A stretch of DNA of 64,000 bases from Pseudomonas avellanae BPIC 631. Its GTDB lineage: Bacteria > Pseudomonadota > Gammaproteobacteria > Pseudomonadales > Pseudomonadaceae. A program made the translations under genes and the position numbers. Under the pieces are notes generated by a model. It made no database searches, was not told where the DNA came from, and worked only from the letters and a program-made list of their open reading frames with translations. This document shows, one piece after another, positions 48,768 through 58,034 of this stretch; the first letter of the stretch is position 1, and each line of letters opens with the position of its first letter. Where the stretch lies: assembly GCF_000444135.1 (NCBI RefSeq), contig NZ_ATDK01000046.1:16914-80913 (forward strand), in the 5' to 3' direction.

Positions 48768-49664
48768 GTGCGTATCGAACCCCTGCCGCCGCTGCAAAAC
48801 CTGATCGCTTTCGAAGCCGCTGTGCGCCACGGCAGTTTTACCCGCGCCGCCACCGAGCTGAACCTGACGCAAAGTGCAATCAGTCGGCAGGTTGCGCAAC
48901 TGGAGGAGTTTCTTGGTCGGGCGTTATTTCGCCGTGAGCACAAACGCATTCACCTGACCGTCGCCGGGCAGATCTACGCCGAGCAGATTCAACGCATGCT
49001 GACCCTGTGCGCCGAAGCCACCGCGCAAGTCATCACCCACAGCGGCGAGCAACAATTGACCCTGGCCTGCTCCAGTGGCGTGGCCGCCCTGTGGCTCGGT
49101 CCGCTTTTGGGACGTTATCGTGATGCATTCCCGGCCGTGGACATCCGCCTGCGGGTGGTCGACGGGCTGGATTCATTGATCCGCGCCGAATTCGATCTGG
49201 CGCTGTATTTTCTGCGCGAAACGTCGCCGGCAGGCCTGGACAGTCGTTTGCTGTTCGCCGAATCAGTCAACGCTTATTGCTCGCCCGACTACCTGAACGG
49301 TCAGGTGCTGGAGCCTGCGCAACTGCTGGATCATTGCCTGTTGATGCTCGAAGACGGGCAGCGTCAGTGGCTGTCCTGGGGCGACTGGTTCGCCCGCCTG
49401 GGGGTCGATGCGTCGCTGATACGCCAGCGCATGACCGTCAACCTCTACCCGGTGCTGGTGGACCTGGCGGTCGCCGGGCATGGCATTGTGCTCGGCTGGC
49501 AGCCGATGATTGATCGCCACGTGCAATCCGGTGCGCTGGTGCCTGCCTGCAACGCCAGCGTTGGCGCGGTGGGCGGTTATTACCTGCTGACCCCCAGCGG
49601 CAAGATGCCCCGACGCGCAGCGCGTGCTTTCGAGAAATGGCTGAGCGACGAAATAACCCCATAA
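48768..49664 (+). CDS. LysR-family regulator, GcvA-like, second of a tandem pair
   Basis: A 298-residue LysR protein starting at GTG with AGGAG just before. The helix-turn-helix GSFTRAATELNLTQSAISRQ is close to that of the preceding gene, and both share the opening MRIE/MNTR..LPPL/LTPS..LxAFEAA, so the two probably arose by duplication and drifted apart. It is followed by a transporter and an amidohydrolase in the same direction, likely targets. Confidence 0.88.
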   Translation: MRIEPLPPLQNLIAFEAAVRHGSFTRAATELNLTQSAISRQVAQLEEFLGRALFRREHKRIHLTVAGQIYAEQIQRMLTLCAEATAQVITHSGEQQLTLACSSGVAALWLGPLLGRYRDAFPAVDIRLRVVDGLDSLIRAEFDLALYFLRETSPAGLDSRLLFAESVNAYCSPDYLNGQVLEPAQLLDHCLLMLEDGQRQWLSWGDWFARLGVDASLIRQRMTVNLYPVLVDLAVAGHGIVLGWQPMIDRHVQSGALVPACNASVGAVGGYYLLTPSGKMPRRAARAFEKWLSDEITP

Positions 49665-49853
49665 ACTCAACACCTGCATGCGCCCAGCGCATGCAAACCT
49701 GCGTAATGAGCGTTTTCTCAAAGTCCGGCCAGCGCCTACTCTCGACGTAAACGGGCACAAGACCTGATTGCGCTGCACCCAACCATTCTGCCCCTTTATC
49801 AATGCAGCCATTGCAGGGGGCCTCCCTGCGTGTATCGCATGCAGGAGCTAACA

Positions 49854-51176
49854 GTGAGCACTACACAACACCCCGCCTCACGCCGCCATGACCAGACCCA
49901 TCATCAAAAAGCCCGTCGAGCGGTCACCGCGACCGTCATCGGCAATGGCCTGGAATGGTTCGACTTCACGGTCTACAGCTTTTTCTCGGTGATCATCGCC
50001 AAGGTGTTTTTCCCCACCGGCAGCGAACTGACCTCTTACCTGTTGGCATTGGCGACCTTCGGCGTCGGCTTTTTCATGCGCCCGGTGGGCGGCATCGTGC
50101 TGGGCATCTACAGCGACAAGCGCGGCCGCAAGGCGGCGTTGTCACTGACCATCCTGCTCATGGCGCTGGGCACATTGATCATCGGCCTGACCCCGAGCTT
50201 CGCGCAGATCGGCTACCTGGCACCGGTGCTGATTGTCCTGGCGCGGCTGCTGCAAGGCTTCTCTGCGGGGGGCGAAATGGGCAGCGCCACGGCGTTTTTG
50301 ACCGAGCACGCGCCCTCAGGCAAGAAGGCCTTCTACTCCAGCTGGATTCAGGCCAGCATCGGCGTTGCCGTGCTGCTTGGCTCTGCGCTGGGCGCGGTCT
50401 TGTCGAGTTACCTGACCCAGGCGCAGCTTGAGAGCTGGGGCTGGCGCGTGCCGTTCCTGATTGGCACGTTGATCGGCCCGGTGGGCTTTTACATCCGCAG
50501 CCGGGTCGATGAAAGCCCTGCATACGAGGCAGTCAGGCCTGTCGAATCCCCTTTGCGCGAAGTGATCAAGACCTACCCGCGCCAGACCCTGATCAGTTTT
50601 TCGTTGGTGGTGCTGTGGACCGTCTGCACCTACGCGGTGCTGTTCTACATCCCCTCCTATGCCCAGCGCGTGCTTGGCTTGCCGTCATGGATGGGCTTCA
50701 GCGCCGGCATGATGGGCGGCGCGGTGCTGATCATCGCCACACCGATTGTCGGCGCTCTGGCTGACCGCAGCGGGCATCGCCCGTGGTTGCTGGGCTCGGC
50801 GATTGCCATTTTTTTCAGTGCTTACCCGATGTTTCTGTTCATCAACCAGATGCCGGGGCTGTTTTCACTGCTGATCTTCGAACTGGTGCTCGGCCTGCTG
50901 ATCTCCGGTTATATCGGCTCGATTCTCGCCGCCTTTGGTGAGCTGCTGCCGACCCACGTGCTGTCCACCGGGCTTTCGGTGGCCTACAACTTTGCCGTAA
51001 CAATCTTCGGCGGTTTCGCCACCTTCACCATCACCTGGCTGATTGCCTCGACCGGCAGCAACCTGGCGCCGGCCTTCTACATCATGTTTGCCGCCGTCGT
51101 CAGCGGCATCGGCGCGTTGCTTTACCGTGACCGCGCACCTGCTGGCCATCAGCCTTTGTCTGGAGCCTACCCATGA
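49854..51176 (+). CDS. MFS transporter of the metabolite:H+ symporter family
   Basis: A 440-residue transporter beginning at GTG 49854, chosen because AGGAG lies at 49842-49846; upstream ATG codons fall in or before that site. Residues near 30 read IGNGLEWFDFTVYSFF, a hallmark of the ShiA/KgtP/ProP group, and YSDKRGRKAAL is the loop motif of the MFS. Twelve spans are expected. It overlaps the amidohydrolase gene by ATGA, so it probably imports that enzyme's substrate. Confidence 0.9.
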   Translation: MSTTQHPASRRHDQTHHQKARRAVTATVIGNGLEWFDFTVYSFFSVIIAKVFFPTGSELTSYLLALATFGVGFFMRPVGGIVLGIYSDKRGRKAALSLTILLMALGTLIIGLTPSFAQIGYLAPVLIVLARLLQGFSAGGEMGSATAFLTEHAPSGKKAFYSSWIQASIGVAVLLGSALGAVLSSYLTQAQLESWGWRVPFLIGTLIGPVGFYIRSRVDESPAYEAVRPVESPLREVIKTYPRQTLISFSLVVLWTVCTYAVLFYIPSYAQRVLGLPSWMGFSAGMMGGAVLIIATPIVGALADRSGHRPWLLGSAIAIFFSAYPMFLFINQMPGLFSLLIFELVLGLLISGYIGSILAAFGELLPTHVLSTGLSVAYNFAVTIFGGFATFTITWLIASTGSNLAPAFYIMFAAVVSGIGALLYRDRAPAGHQPLSGAYP

Positions 51177-52432
51177 GTACCGCTGATACCCCCCGCCTGA
51201 TTCTGCGCAACGGCCGTCTGCTGGACCTGCAACAGGGGCGATTGATCTCGGGACAGGAAGTCGTGATCGAGGGCGAGCGGATCGTCGCGGTGCGTGCCGA
51301 GGGTGAAGCTGCCCCGGCAGATGCGCAAGTGATCGATCTGGGCGGCAGAACCCTGATGCCCGGCCTGATCGACTGCCATGTGCATGTGCTGGCGTCCAAC
51401 GCCAACCTGGGCATGAACGCGCTGCAACCCAACGCGATCATCATGTACCGAGCCTTGCCGATTCTGGCCGCAATGCTCAATCGCGGTTTCACCACCGTGC
51501 GCGACGCCGGAGGGGCCGACTGGGCGCTGGCACGTTCGATCCAGATGGGCCTGATTCCCGGACCAAGAATATTTGCCTCCGGCAAGGCACTGTCGCAGAC
51601 CGGCGGGCATGGCGACATGCGCGCACGCGGCGAACTGTTGCTCAACGAACCTTGCTCGTGCTGCTTCCGCGCCGGGGCCATCGCCCGCGTTGTAGACGGC
51701 GTCGATAATGTGCGCCTGGCGGTGCGCGAAGAGCTGCAACAGGGGGCCAACCAGATCAAGATCATGGCCTCCGGCGGCGTTTCTTCGCCGACCGACCCGA
51801 TTGCCAACACCCAGTACAGCGAGGCCGAAATCCGCGCAATCGTCGATGAAGCGGCCGCAGCCAACACCTACGTCATGGCCCATGCCTACACTGCCCGAGC
51901 CATTAGGCGCGCCATCGAGTGCGGCGTACGGACCATCGAGCACGGCAATCTGGTGGACGCCGACACCGCTCGGCTGATGGCCGAAAAAGGCGCGTTTGCG
52001 GTGCCGACTCAGGTGACCTACGAAATGCTCGCAGAATACGGCGAACGCTTTGGCCTGCCTGCTGACTCCGTGGCCAAGATCGAGGACGTGCGTCAGGCCG
52101 GGCGCAACGCGCTGTTACTGTTCGCCGAAGCGGGCGTGCCGATGGGCTATGGCTCTGACCTTTTGGGCGAAATGCACGAATACCAGACCCATGAACTGAA
52201 GATTCGCGCGGAGTTGCTCGGCAATCTGGCGGCGCTGCGCAGTGCAACCTGTGTTGCCGCGCAGATACTTCAGCGCGAAGGTGAACTGGGTTGCATCGCG
52301 GCGGGTGCGATTGCCGACCTGCTGGTGGTGGACGGCGACCCGCTGAGCGATATCAACTGCCTGGTCGGCCAAGGCGAGCAACTGGCGATGATTGTTCAGG
52401 GTGGTCAGGTGCGCAAGAACACCCTGGCCTGA
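51173..52432 (+). CDS. Metal-dependent amidohydrolase
   Basis: A 419-residue amidohydrolase-superfamily enzyme. The metal site shows HVHV in GLIDCHVHVLA near residue 65, Lys in QIKIMASGGV (probably carboxylated), His in MAHAYT and IEHGN, and Asp in YGSDLLG. This arrangement fits the Xaa-Pro dipeptidase/imidazolonepropionase-like branch that acts on carboxyl-terminal peptide or cyclic amide bonds. Translationally coupled to the MFS transporter, with which it forms an uptake-and-hydrolysis pair. Substrate unknown. Confidence 0.88.
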   Translation: MSTADTPRLILRNGRLLDLQQGRLISGQEVVIEGERIVAVRAEGEAAPADAQVIDLGGRTLMPGLIDCHVHVLASNANLGMNALQPNAIIMYRALPILAAMLNRGFTTVRDAGGADWALARSIQMGLIPGPRIFASGKALSQTGGHGDMRARGELLLNEPCSCCFRAGAIARVVDGVDNVRLAVREELQQGANQIKIMASGGVSSPTDPIANTQYSEAEIRAIVDEAAAANTYVMAHAYTARAIRRAIECGVRTIEHGNLVDADTARLMAEKGAFAVPTQVTYEMLAEYGERFGLPADSVAKIEDVRQAGRNALLLFAEAGVPMGYGSDLLGEMHEYQTHELKIRAELLGNLAALRSATCVAAQILQREGELGCIAAGAIADLLVVDGDPLSDINCLVGQGEQLAMIVQGGQVRKNTLA

Positions 52433-52439
52433 TCAGCCG

Positions 52440-53339
52440 TCAGTCGGCGTTGTGGTCCCAGATCCAGTTCCACACGCCGGGTAGCTGCACGGGTTGCGCA
52501 TCGTCCTTGACGGTGCGCGCCAGGGCTGCGCGCTGCAATTGCGCGGTGTCGTCGTAGAACGGTTTTTGCGCAAGCCGCACACCGGTCTGCCGGGCGCTGT
52601 CGACCAGAATCTGCAGATACTCCCGCGCATGGCGCGCGGTGTAGCGGTTCAGGTCATGAAAGGTCACCACCACCGGAACCACGCCATCCACTGCGGGCAG
52701 TTCGCCGGCGGCGATACGTTCGCGCACCTGGGACAGCTGGCTGACCATGTTCGAGCGGCGGCGCAGGCTGAAATTGTAACCCCATATCTTGCCGTCATTG
52801 GCGCTCAGGTCAGTCAGCAGCACCCGCAGATCGTGCCGCTGATAGGCGCTGAATGTGCGTTTGTCGTAGTTCCAGAATGGCGGCCGCAGCAAGAGCGTCC
52901 GTGAGCCGGTAATCGAAGCCAGAATGGCGCAGCCCTTGGTCAGCGATTGCTCCAGCTCTTCATCGGTCAGCGAGCGATGGTTGGTGTGGTGCGGCGTTGC
53001 CGAGTGGAAACCCAACAAATGACCGTCGGCATGCTGACGCTGCATGATCGCCCGCCCCTGATCACTGTTGCCCGCCCCCGTCGCACCGGTTTGCACGAAA
53101 AACAGTGCCTTGATGTTCGGTTCAAGCGGGTTGTCCGCCAGGCTGTCGAGCACCGTGACGGTCGGGTTGTAAAATGTCGATGCGCTGGGGCCATCGTCGA
53201 AAGTCAGCAAAAAGCGAACCGGCGGCTGCTGACGCAACTTTTCGGTGGTGGCTGCCGTCAGCGGGACCGGCGCACTGATGCAGGCCGACAGGCTGAGGGC
53301 GATGCCGAGCATCCACAGGGTGTTGAAAAGGGGTTTCAT
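52440..53339 (-). CDS. Lipoprotein polysaccharide deacetylase (NodB-fold)
   Basis: A 299-residue protein. The start ATG 53339 gives a lipoprotein signal: a short basic end, a hydrophobic run and the lipobox LSAC with Cys near residue 19. The NodB-type deacetylase motif TFDDGPS follows near 45, and SATPHHTNH supplies candidate zinc histidines. It would remove acetyl or similar groups from a glycan in the periplasm. It follows the GNAT/C39 gene on the same strand with a 41-base gap, so the two may be co-transcribed, though a functional link is unclear. Confidence 0.83.
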   Translation of the reverse strand: MKPLFNTLWMLGIALSLSACISAPVPLTAATTEKLRQQPPVRFLLTFDDGPSASTFYNPTVTVLDSLADNPLEPNIKALFFVQTGATGAGNSDQGRAIMQRQHADGHLLGFHSATPHHTNHRSLTDEELEQSLTKGCAILASITGSRTLLLRPPFWNYDKRTFSAYQRHDLRVLLTDLSANDGKIWGYNFSLRRRSNMVSQLSQVRERIAAGELPAVDGVVPVVVTFHDLNRYTARHAREYLQILVDSARQTGVRLAQKPFYDDTAQLQRAALARTVKDDAQPVQLPGVWNWIWDHNAD

Positions 53340-53380
53340 CGGGATGCCGGATCCTTTAAGTGAACGGCTTAAGCAGCGTG

Positions 53381-54499
53381 TCAAACCGGCGCATGATCAT
53401 CCACCGGCGCAGCAAACACAATCACTGCGGCGCGCAATTTATCGGCACCAAAACAGCTCATGCGGTTGAAGTCGGCATGGCTCACGGGCATGTGCTGGCA
53501 GTCGATTGCCTGACGGTGCAGGCTGTGATCGATATCGGGATCATGCAGGTAGACAAAATCGCTGTCGCAGCCGGTCACCATCACCCAGTGCGGGGCCTTG
53601 GAGCGTGTCAGGCGATAGCTGCTGATCAGCACCAACGGCCTGCCGCCCTCGGCCAGCAGACGTGGCAGGTGCAACGAGCGATTGGGCAGCGTCTGCACGC
53701 TGGACGTTGCCAGCTCGCGACAGAATTGCTCGTGAACCAGGCGAATCACCTGCTTTTTTTGCTCGCTGCGCACACCGCCGAGAAATAGCGGACCAGACAC
53801 CGAGACCAGCAGGTCAGCGGCAAAGCCCCGTCGCCACGCCGCCAGCGCCAACCCTTGCGGGCTGCAGCCGCCGTGGCCGGAAGTCATGAATACCGTGGTC
53901 GCTTCACGCCATATCTGCAACTCTTCGGCCCGGCTCATGGAACGCTCGGGTTGCAGGGCTTTCATGGCCATCAACAGGCAGGCCGGGCCGCAGGTGAAAT
54001 CAAGCGTCTGCTGGTAGTAAGGCACCGGGCGACTGTCTTGCCGAGCGTGCTCGACGATACGTTTCTCGTAGCGCAGCGCCGGGGCATGGTCCTGATAATA
54101 ATCGTCAACCTGAGCGAAGCGGCGATACCCGCTGCGCTCGTACAGCGCGATGGCTGCCACGTTGTCGGGGCGCACTTCCAGCCGCAGGTAGGCGCAATCG
54201 CGCTCCACGGCCTGCTGTTCGGCGCGCAGCAATAACTGCCCGCCCAGCCCCTGCCCTCTGACGGAGTCGGCAATCGCGAGCGAATACAGACGCCCCAGCG
54301 AAGTGCCGCGATGAAACAGCACCAGCGCGTAGCCGGTTAGCTGACCTGCGGGCTCGGCGACGATCAGGCACGCATTGGCGCGGCGAATCATCCAGTGAAA
54401 ACTGCGTGGCGTCAGCCGGTCGCCTTCAAAGCACTCATTCTCCAGAACCAGCAACGCCTCGACATCGTCTGCCACGGCATCACGAAATATAAAGTCCAT
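53381..54499 (-). CDS. GNAT acetyltransferase fused to a C39-type cysteine peptidase
   Basis: A two-domain protein of 372 residues. Residues 1-150 are a GNAT domain, with the acetyl-CoA loop VRGQGLGGQLL and the NVAAIALYERSGY segment. Residues 155-370 are a papain-like, C39-related peptidase: QTLDFTCGPACLLMAM (Cys), HWVMVTGCD (His) and HDPDID (Asp). ATG 54499 is preferred to GTG 54505. This exact fusion is known to sit next to ATP-grasp genes with the RLAN N-terminal domain, as it does here on the opposite strand. The set has been predicted to make or modify small peptides; no product is known to me. Confidence 0.88.
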   Translation of the reverse strand: MDFIFRDAVADDVEALLVLENECFEGDRLTPRSFHWMIRRANACLIVAEPAGQLTGYALVLFHRGTSLGRLYSLAIADSVRGQGLGGQLLLRAEQQAVERDCAYLRLEVRPDNVAAIALYERSGYRRFAQVDDYYQDHAPALRYEKRIVEHARQDSRPVPYYQQTLDFTCGPACLLMAMKALQPERSMSRAEELQIWREATTVFMTSGHGGCSPQGLALAAWRRGFAADLLVSVSGPLFLGGVRSEQKKQVIRLVHEQFCRELATSSVQTLPNRSLHLPRLLAEGGRPLVLISSYRLTRSKAPHWVMVTGCDSDFVYLHDPDIDHSLHRQAIDCQHMPVSHADFNRMSCFGADKLRAAVIVFAAPVDDHAPV

Positions 54500-54592
54500 C
54501 TGCACCGCCGTAAAAGTTGTGTAACGAAACGGGACATTTCAAAAAGCACATGCTTAATAGAAAGGACTTGTTTCCCATCGGATCGATTACAC
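54500..54592. promoter_or_regulatory. Divergent promoter region of the GNAT/C39 and ATP-grasp genes
   Basis: Only 93 bases lie between the two divergent starts, so both promoters must overlap or nearly so, which favours joint control. The region is AT-richer than its flanks. No clear operator palindrome was seen. Confidence 0.5.
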
Positions 54593-56179
54593 ATGTCAGC
54601 GGCACAGGTGAAGATGAACGAAGTATCGGCGCAACTTGCACGTTCGGCAACAACCAAACAGGCAGACCCCACTCCCCCCTTTGCAGCGCAGAGGCAACTG
54701 GTGATCATTGTCGAGAGGCTTGAAGACTGGGCATCGTACTTTCCCAGCGAAGACTTGATCAGCGCTCAGGACTACCTGGAAAAACCGCTGAAAGCCACGG
54801 CCGGCAAGCGCGTACAGGTCATCAACCTGTGCCGCAGCTACAAATACCTGGGCCACGGTTATTACTGTTCGCTGCTGGCCGAAGCACGCCAGCACACTGT
54901 AATCCCTTCGGTTAAAACCATCAGCGAGTTGACCCGCAAGTCACTTTACGGTCTGGCACTCGATGACCTGGACAAGTTGCTGGAGACCGCACTTGAGGAT
55001 CACCCCTATGACAACACCGAAGGCTTTACCCTGACGCTGTATTTCGGCCAGACCACACTTGAACCGTTGAAAGACCTGGCCCGCCAGTTGTTTGAGGCGT
55101 TTCCCTGCCCGATCCTCATGATCGAGTTTCGCAAGCGTGACAATTGGCACATCGCCGGTATCAAGGCCGGTGCCCTGCCGCGTTTGCGCGATGATCAGCA
55201 GGATGAATTCGCCATTGCGCTGGACGGTTTCAGCCGCAAGATCTGGCGACAACCCAGCTCTCGCCGCTTGGCACGCTATGACCTGGCGATTCTTCACGAC
55301 CCGCAGGAGCAACTGCCGCCCTCCAATGCTGAGGCGCTGGCCAACTTCATTCGTGTCGGTCAGCGTCTGGGCATCGATGTCGAGCTGATTGAAAAGAAGG
55401 ACTACGCCCGTCTGGCCGAATACGACGCGCTGTTGATTCGCGAAACCACCAGCGTCGACAACCACACGTACCGTTTTGCCAAAAAGGCCGAAAGCGAAGG
55501 CCTGGTGGTCATGGATGATCCCACCTCGATTTTGCGCTGCACCAACAAGGTGTACCTGACCGACCTGCTGAAAAGCCATGACCTGGGCATGCCACGCACC
55601 GAAATCCTCTACAAGGACCGCCCCGAGGAGCTGCAACACGTGGCGAAACGATTGGGCTTCCCGTTGGTGCTGAAAATCCCTGACGGTTGTTTCTCCAGAG
55701 GCGTAATCAAGGTCAGTACGCCAGAAGAAATGCACACCGCGACAGCCCAATTGTTCGAACATTCGGTCTTGCTGCTGGCGCAGGAGTTTTTCTACACCGA
55801 ATACGACTGGCGCATCGGCATTCTCAATCGCAAACCGATCTTCGCCTGCCAGTACTTCATGTCCAAGGGCCACTGGCAGATATACAACCACAAGGCAATT
55901 GGCGCCGAGGTGATTGGCGAATGCCGCACGCTTGCAGTGCACGAAGCACCCCGCGCGGTGGTTGAACTGGCGCTCAAGACCGCCAACCTGATTGGTGACG
56001 GGCTTTACGGGGTGGACTTGAAGCAGTCCGGCGAGCAGGTGGTGGTGATCGAGGTCAACGACAACCCGAATCTGGATGCCGGTATCGAAGACGCTTACTT
56101 ACAGGACGACCTGTACAGCCTGGTGCTGGAAGAGTTTGTTCGCCGCCTGGAGCTCAAACGCCTCGGCCAGGCATGGTAA
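54593..56179 (+). CDS. RimK-like ATP-grasp ligase with RLAN-type N-terminal domain
   Basis: A 528-residue protein. Residues 40-230 match the alpha+beta domain that precedes RimK-like ATP-grasp modules (RLAN), with VIIVERLEDWASYFPSEDLI and CRSYKYLGHGYYCSLLAEA. Residues 240-520 form the ATP-grasp ligase: LVLKIPDGCFSRGV and, near the end, VVVIEVNDNPNLDAGIED, the acidic magnesium site. It should join an amino acid or amine to a carboxylate with ATP. ATG 54593 is used; 54614 is an alternative. CorA-like gene follows after four bases. With the divergent GNAT/peptidase it forms a predicted but uncharacterised peptide-forming system. Confidence 0.87.
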   Translation: MSAAQVKMNEVSAQLARSATTKQADPTPPFAAQRQLVIIVERLEDWASYFPSEDLISAQDYLEKPLKATAGKRVQVINLCRSYKYLGHGYYCSLLAEARQHTVIPSVKTISELTRKSLYGLALDDLDKLLETALEDHPYDNTEGFTLTLYFGQTTLEPLKDLARQLFEAFPCPILMIEFRKRDNWHIAGIKAGALPRLRDDQQDEFAIALDGFSRKIWRQPSSRRLARYDLAILHDPQEQLPPSNAEALANFIRVGQRLGIDVELIEKKDYARLAEYDALLIRETTSVDNHTYRFAKKAESEGLVVMDDPTSILRCTNKVYLTDLLKSHDLGMPRTEILYKDRPEELQHVAKRLGFPLVLKIPDGCFSRGVIKVSTPEEMHTATAQLFEHSVLLLAQEFFYTEYDWRIGILNRKPIFACQYFMSKGHWQIYNHKAIGAEVIGECRTLAVHEAPRAVVELALKTANLIGDGLYGVDLKQSGEQVVVIEVNDNPNLDAGIEDAYLQDDLYSLVLEEFVRRLELKRLGQAW

Positions 56180-56183
56180 CGCG

Positions 56184-57113
56184 ATGATTCAAGGTCTGAA
56201 ACTCGATGACGGCCGCTTGCACGCCTGTGATCCGCAGCGGGCTCAGGTGCTGTGGTTCAGCAAGCCCGATGCCGGTGAGCGCAGGTTGTTGCTGGAGCGG
56301 TTCCACCTTGATGAGCACGCCGTGGCCTCGGCGCTCGACCCGGACGAGATCTCGCGCATCGAGTTTCACCACGACGCGCTGTTTCTGATCTGGAAACGCC
56401 CGGAAAACTACTCGGGCAAGGACAGCTTCTCGTTCGACGTCTCGTCATTCGGCGTGTTGTTGAGTGAGCATCACCTGGTGCTTATCTGCCCTGACGATCA
56501 GCCCCTGAGCGCTCTGGGGGCTCATCGTCCGCTGAACCAGCCGCTGGATATCCTCCTGGAATTGCTGTTCAACAACATTCACCACTACCTGGGCCACTTG
56601 AAGGTCATCAAGATGGTCGCGCGGGAATTGCAGCAGAAATTCAACTCGTCACTGGAAAACCGCCACCTGCTGCAGATGTTCAACCTCAGCGAAAGCCTGG
56701 TGTATTACATCAACGCCATCCACAGCAACGGCGCGGTGCTGACGCACCTGCGCAACCATGCGCAAGGCAAGCAATACGGCGCGGCCAGCCTGGCGCTGAT
56801 CGACGACATGATCATCGAGAACGACCAGTGCTACAAACAGGCAGAAATCTACTCCACGGTGTTCGCCGGGCTGATGGACGCGCGAGGCAATCTGGTCAAC
56901 AACAGCACCAACACGCTGCTGCGCAAACTGACCTTGATCAACGTGGTGTTTTTGCCCCTGAACCTGATCGCCGGGATCGGCGGCATGTCCGAATTCAGCA
57001 TGATGACCGCCCCGCTGCACTGGTGGGTCGCGTACCCTGCGTTGCTGCTGGCAATGCTCGGGATGGGGGCGGTGATGGTCTGGGGGTTACGCAAAATGGC
57101 CCGCTCGGCCTGA
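56184..57113 (+). CDS. CorA-family metal ion transporter with GMS in place of GMN
   Basis: A 309-residue CorA/ZntB-type protein. A large cytoplasmic N-terminal domain with long helices leads to two membrane spans at the C-terminus, roughly LTLINVVFLPLNLIAGIGG and WWVAYPALLLAMLGMGAVMV. The loop between them should carry the Gly-Met-Asn filter of CorA; here it reads GIGGMSEFSMM, so Asn is Ser. GMN variants occur in distant relatives with altered ion choice. Four bases separate it from the ATP-grasp gene, indicating one operon, and it may supply or export a divalent metal for that system. Confidence 0.85.
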   Translation: MIQGLKLDDGRLHACDPQRAQVLWFSKPDAGERRLLLERFHLDEHAVASALDPDEISRIEFHHDALFLIWKRPENYSGKDSFSFDVSSFGVLLSEHHLVLICPDDQPLSALGAHRPLNQPLDILLELLFNNIHHYLGHLKVIKMVARELQQKFNSSLENRHLLQMFNLSESLVYYINAIHSNGAVLTHLRNHAQGKQYGAASLALIDDMIIENDQCYKQAEIYSTVFAGLMDARGNLVNNSTNTLLRKLTLINVVFLPLNLIAGIGGMSEFSMMTAPLHWWVAYPALLLAMLGMGAVMVWGLRKMARSA

Positions 57114-57117
57114 GCCG

Positions 57118-57969
57118 TTACTTTTCCCAATCGGCCTTGGCAATCTGCAAACCATGCAGGCCGTTATACGCCGCACGCTCGGGCGACTGCCAGCCCTCCA
57201 GCAGCGAGGCGTCGAGGTCATAGATCTCGACACCCAACGGTCGGCAAACGCTCAACGGGTCCTGCGCGTCCGGCCCCCACATTGGCAACGACAGGTCGCC
57301 ACCCGGGCAGGTCGACAAGGCACACAGCAGGTCGATCTCTGCGAAGAACTCCAGGTAGTCGCCCTTCTGCGCCGGGCAGGCTTTCATGAAATACATGTCG
57401 TCGTGGTTCAGGCCGGTGCACTGAAAGATGTTCAGCACATCGTGCACATCAAACTCGGTCAAACCGTGCGGCAGCACTGCGCGGGTCAGGTTCGAGTGGC
57501 AGTGATGATGAAAGTCTTCGCCGGTGAGCATCTTGTTGACGTAGGGGTCGCAGCGCGTACCCAACAGGTCGTGCAGGCGCCCGCCATGTTCGTCGATGCC
57601 ATAGCTGGCCAGGCTGTCATCAGTGATCGTCACCAGCGGCCGCAAAAACGGCAGGTTCGACCATAACCGGTCATGGGTGCTGACATGCGCGCCCTGCAAC
57701 TGCCGCGTCCGCGCCGCCCACAGCCGCTCACGAGGGTCATGGGCATTCCACACGTTGAAATCACCCACTTGCGGGCCAACCGGTGTGGTAACGCGAAACA
57801 CCTGCCCGGCCTTGACCTTCCAGGCTCGCCCGGTACGAATCGGCACTTCAAACTGCTCGACCAGCGTGCGTTGCTGCACATTCGCACGCAGGCGCTCGTA
57901 AAACGCCGTGTCCACTTGCAGCGCTGCGCCTTTGCTGACCTGGTAGGCGGCTGGGTAGTCTTTGTACAT
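57118..57969 (-). CDS. DUF1989 (urea carboxylase-associated family) protein
   Basis: A 283-residue protein of the DUF1989 family, with VGDFNVWNAHDPRERLW, HHHCHSNLTRAVLPHG and FQCTGLNHDDMYFMKACPA. Conserved His and Cys residues suggest a metal site. Relatives are found beside urea carboxylase genes, where two such subunits process guanidine-type compounds, but no carboxylase gene is near here. Convergent with the CorA-like gene, four bases apart. Function here unknown. Confidence 0.85.
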   Translation of the reverse strand: MYKDYPAAYQVSKGAALQVDTAFYERLRANVQQRTLVEQFEVPIRTGRAWKVKAGQVFRVTTPVGPQVGDFNVWNAHDPRERLWAARTRQLQGAHVSTHDRLWSNLPFLRPLVTITDDSLASYGIDEHGGRLHDLLGTRCDPYVNKMLTGEDFHHHCHSNLTRAVLPHGLTEFDVHDVLNIFQCTGLNHDDMYFMKACPAQKGDYLEFFAEIDLLCALSTCPGGDLSLPMWGPDAQDPLSVCRPLGVEIYDLDASLLEGWQSPERAAYNGLHGLQIAKADWEK

Positions 57970-58034
57970 TCAGGGCTTCTCGTTGGCAGGATGGGGTGGT
58001 TTGCGTTGCAAGTTGCGGGGCGAGTCTGATTCGA

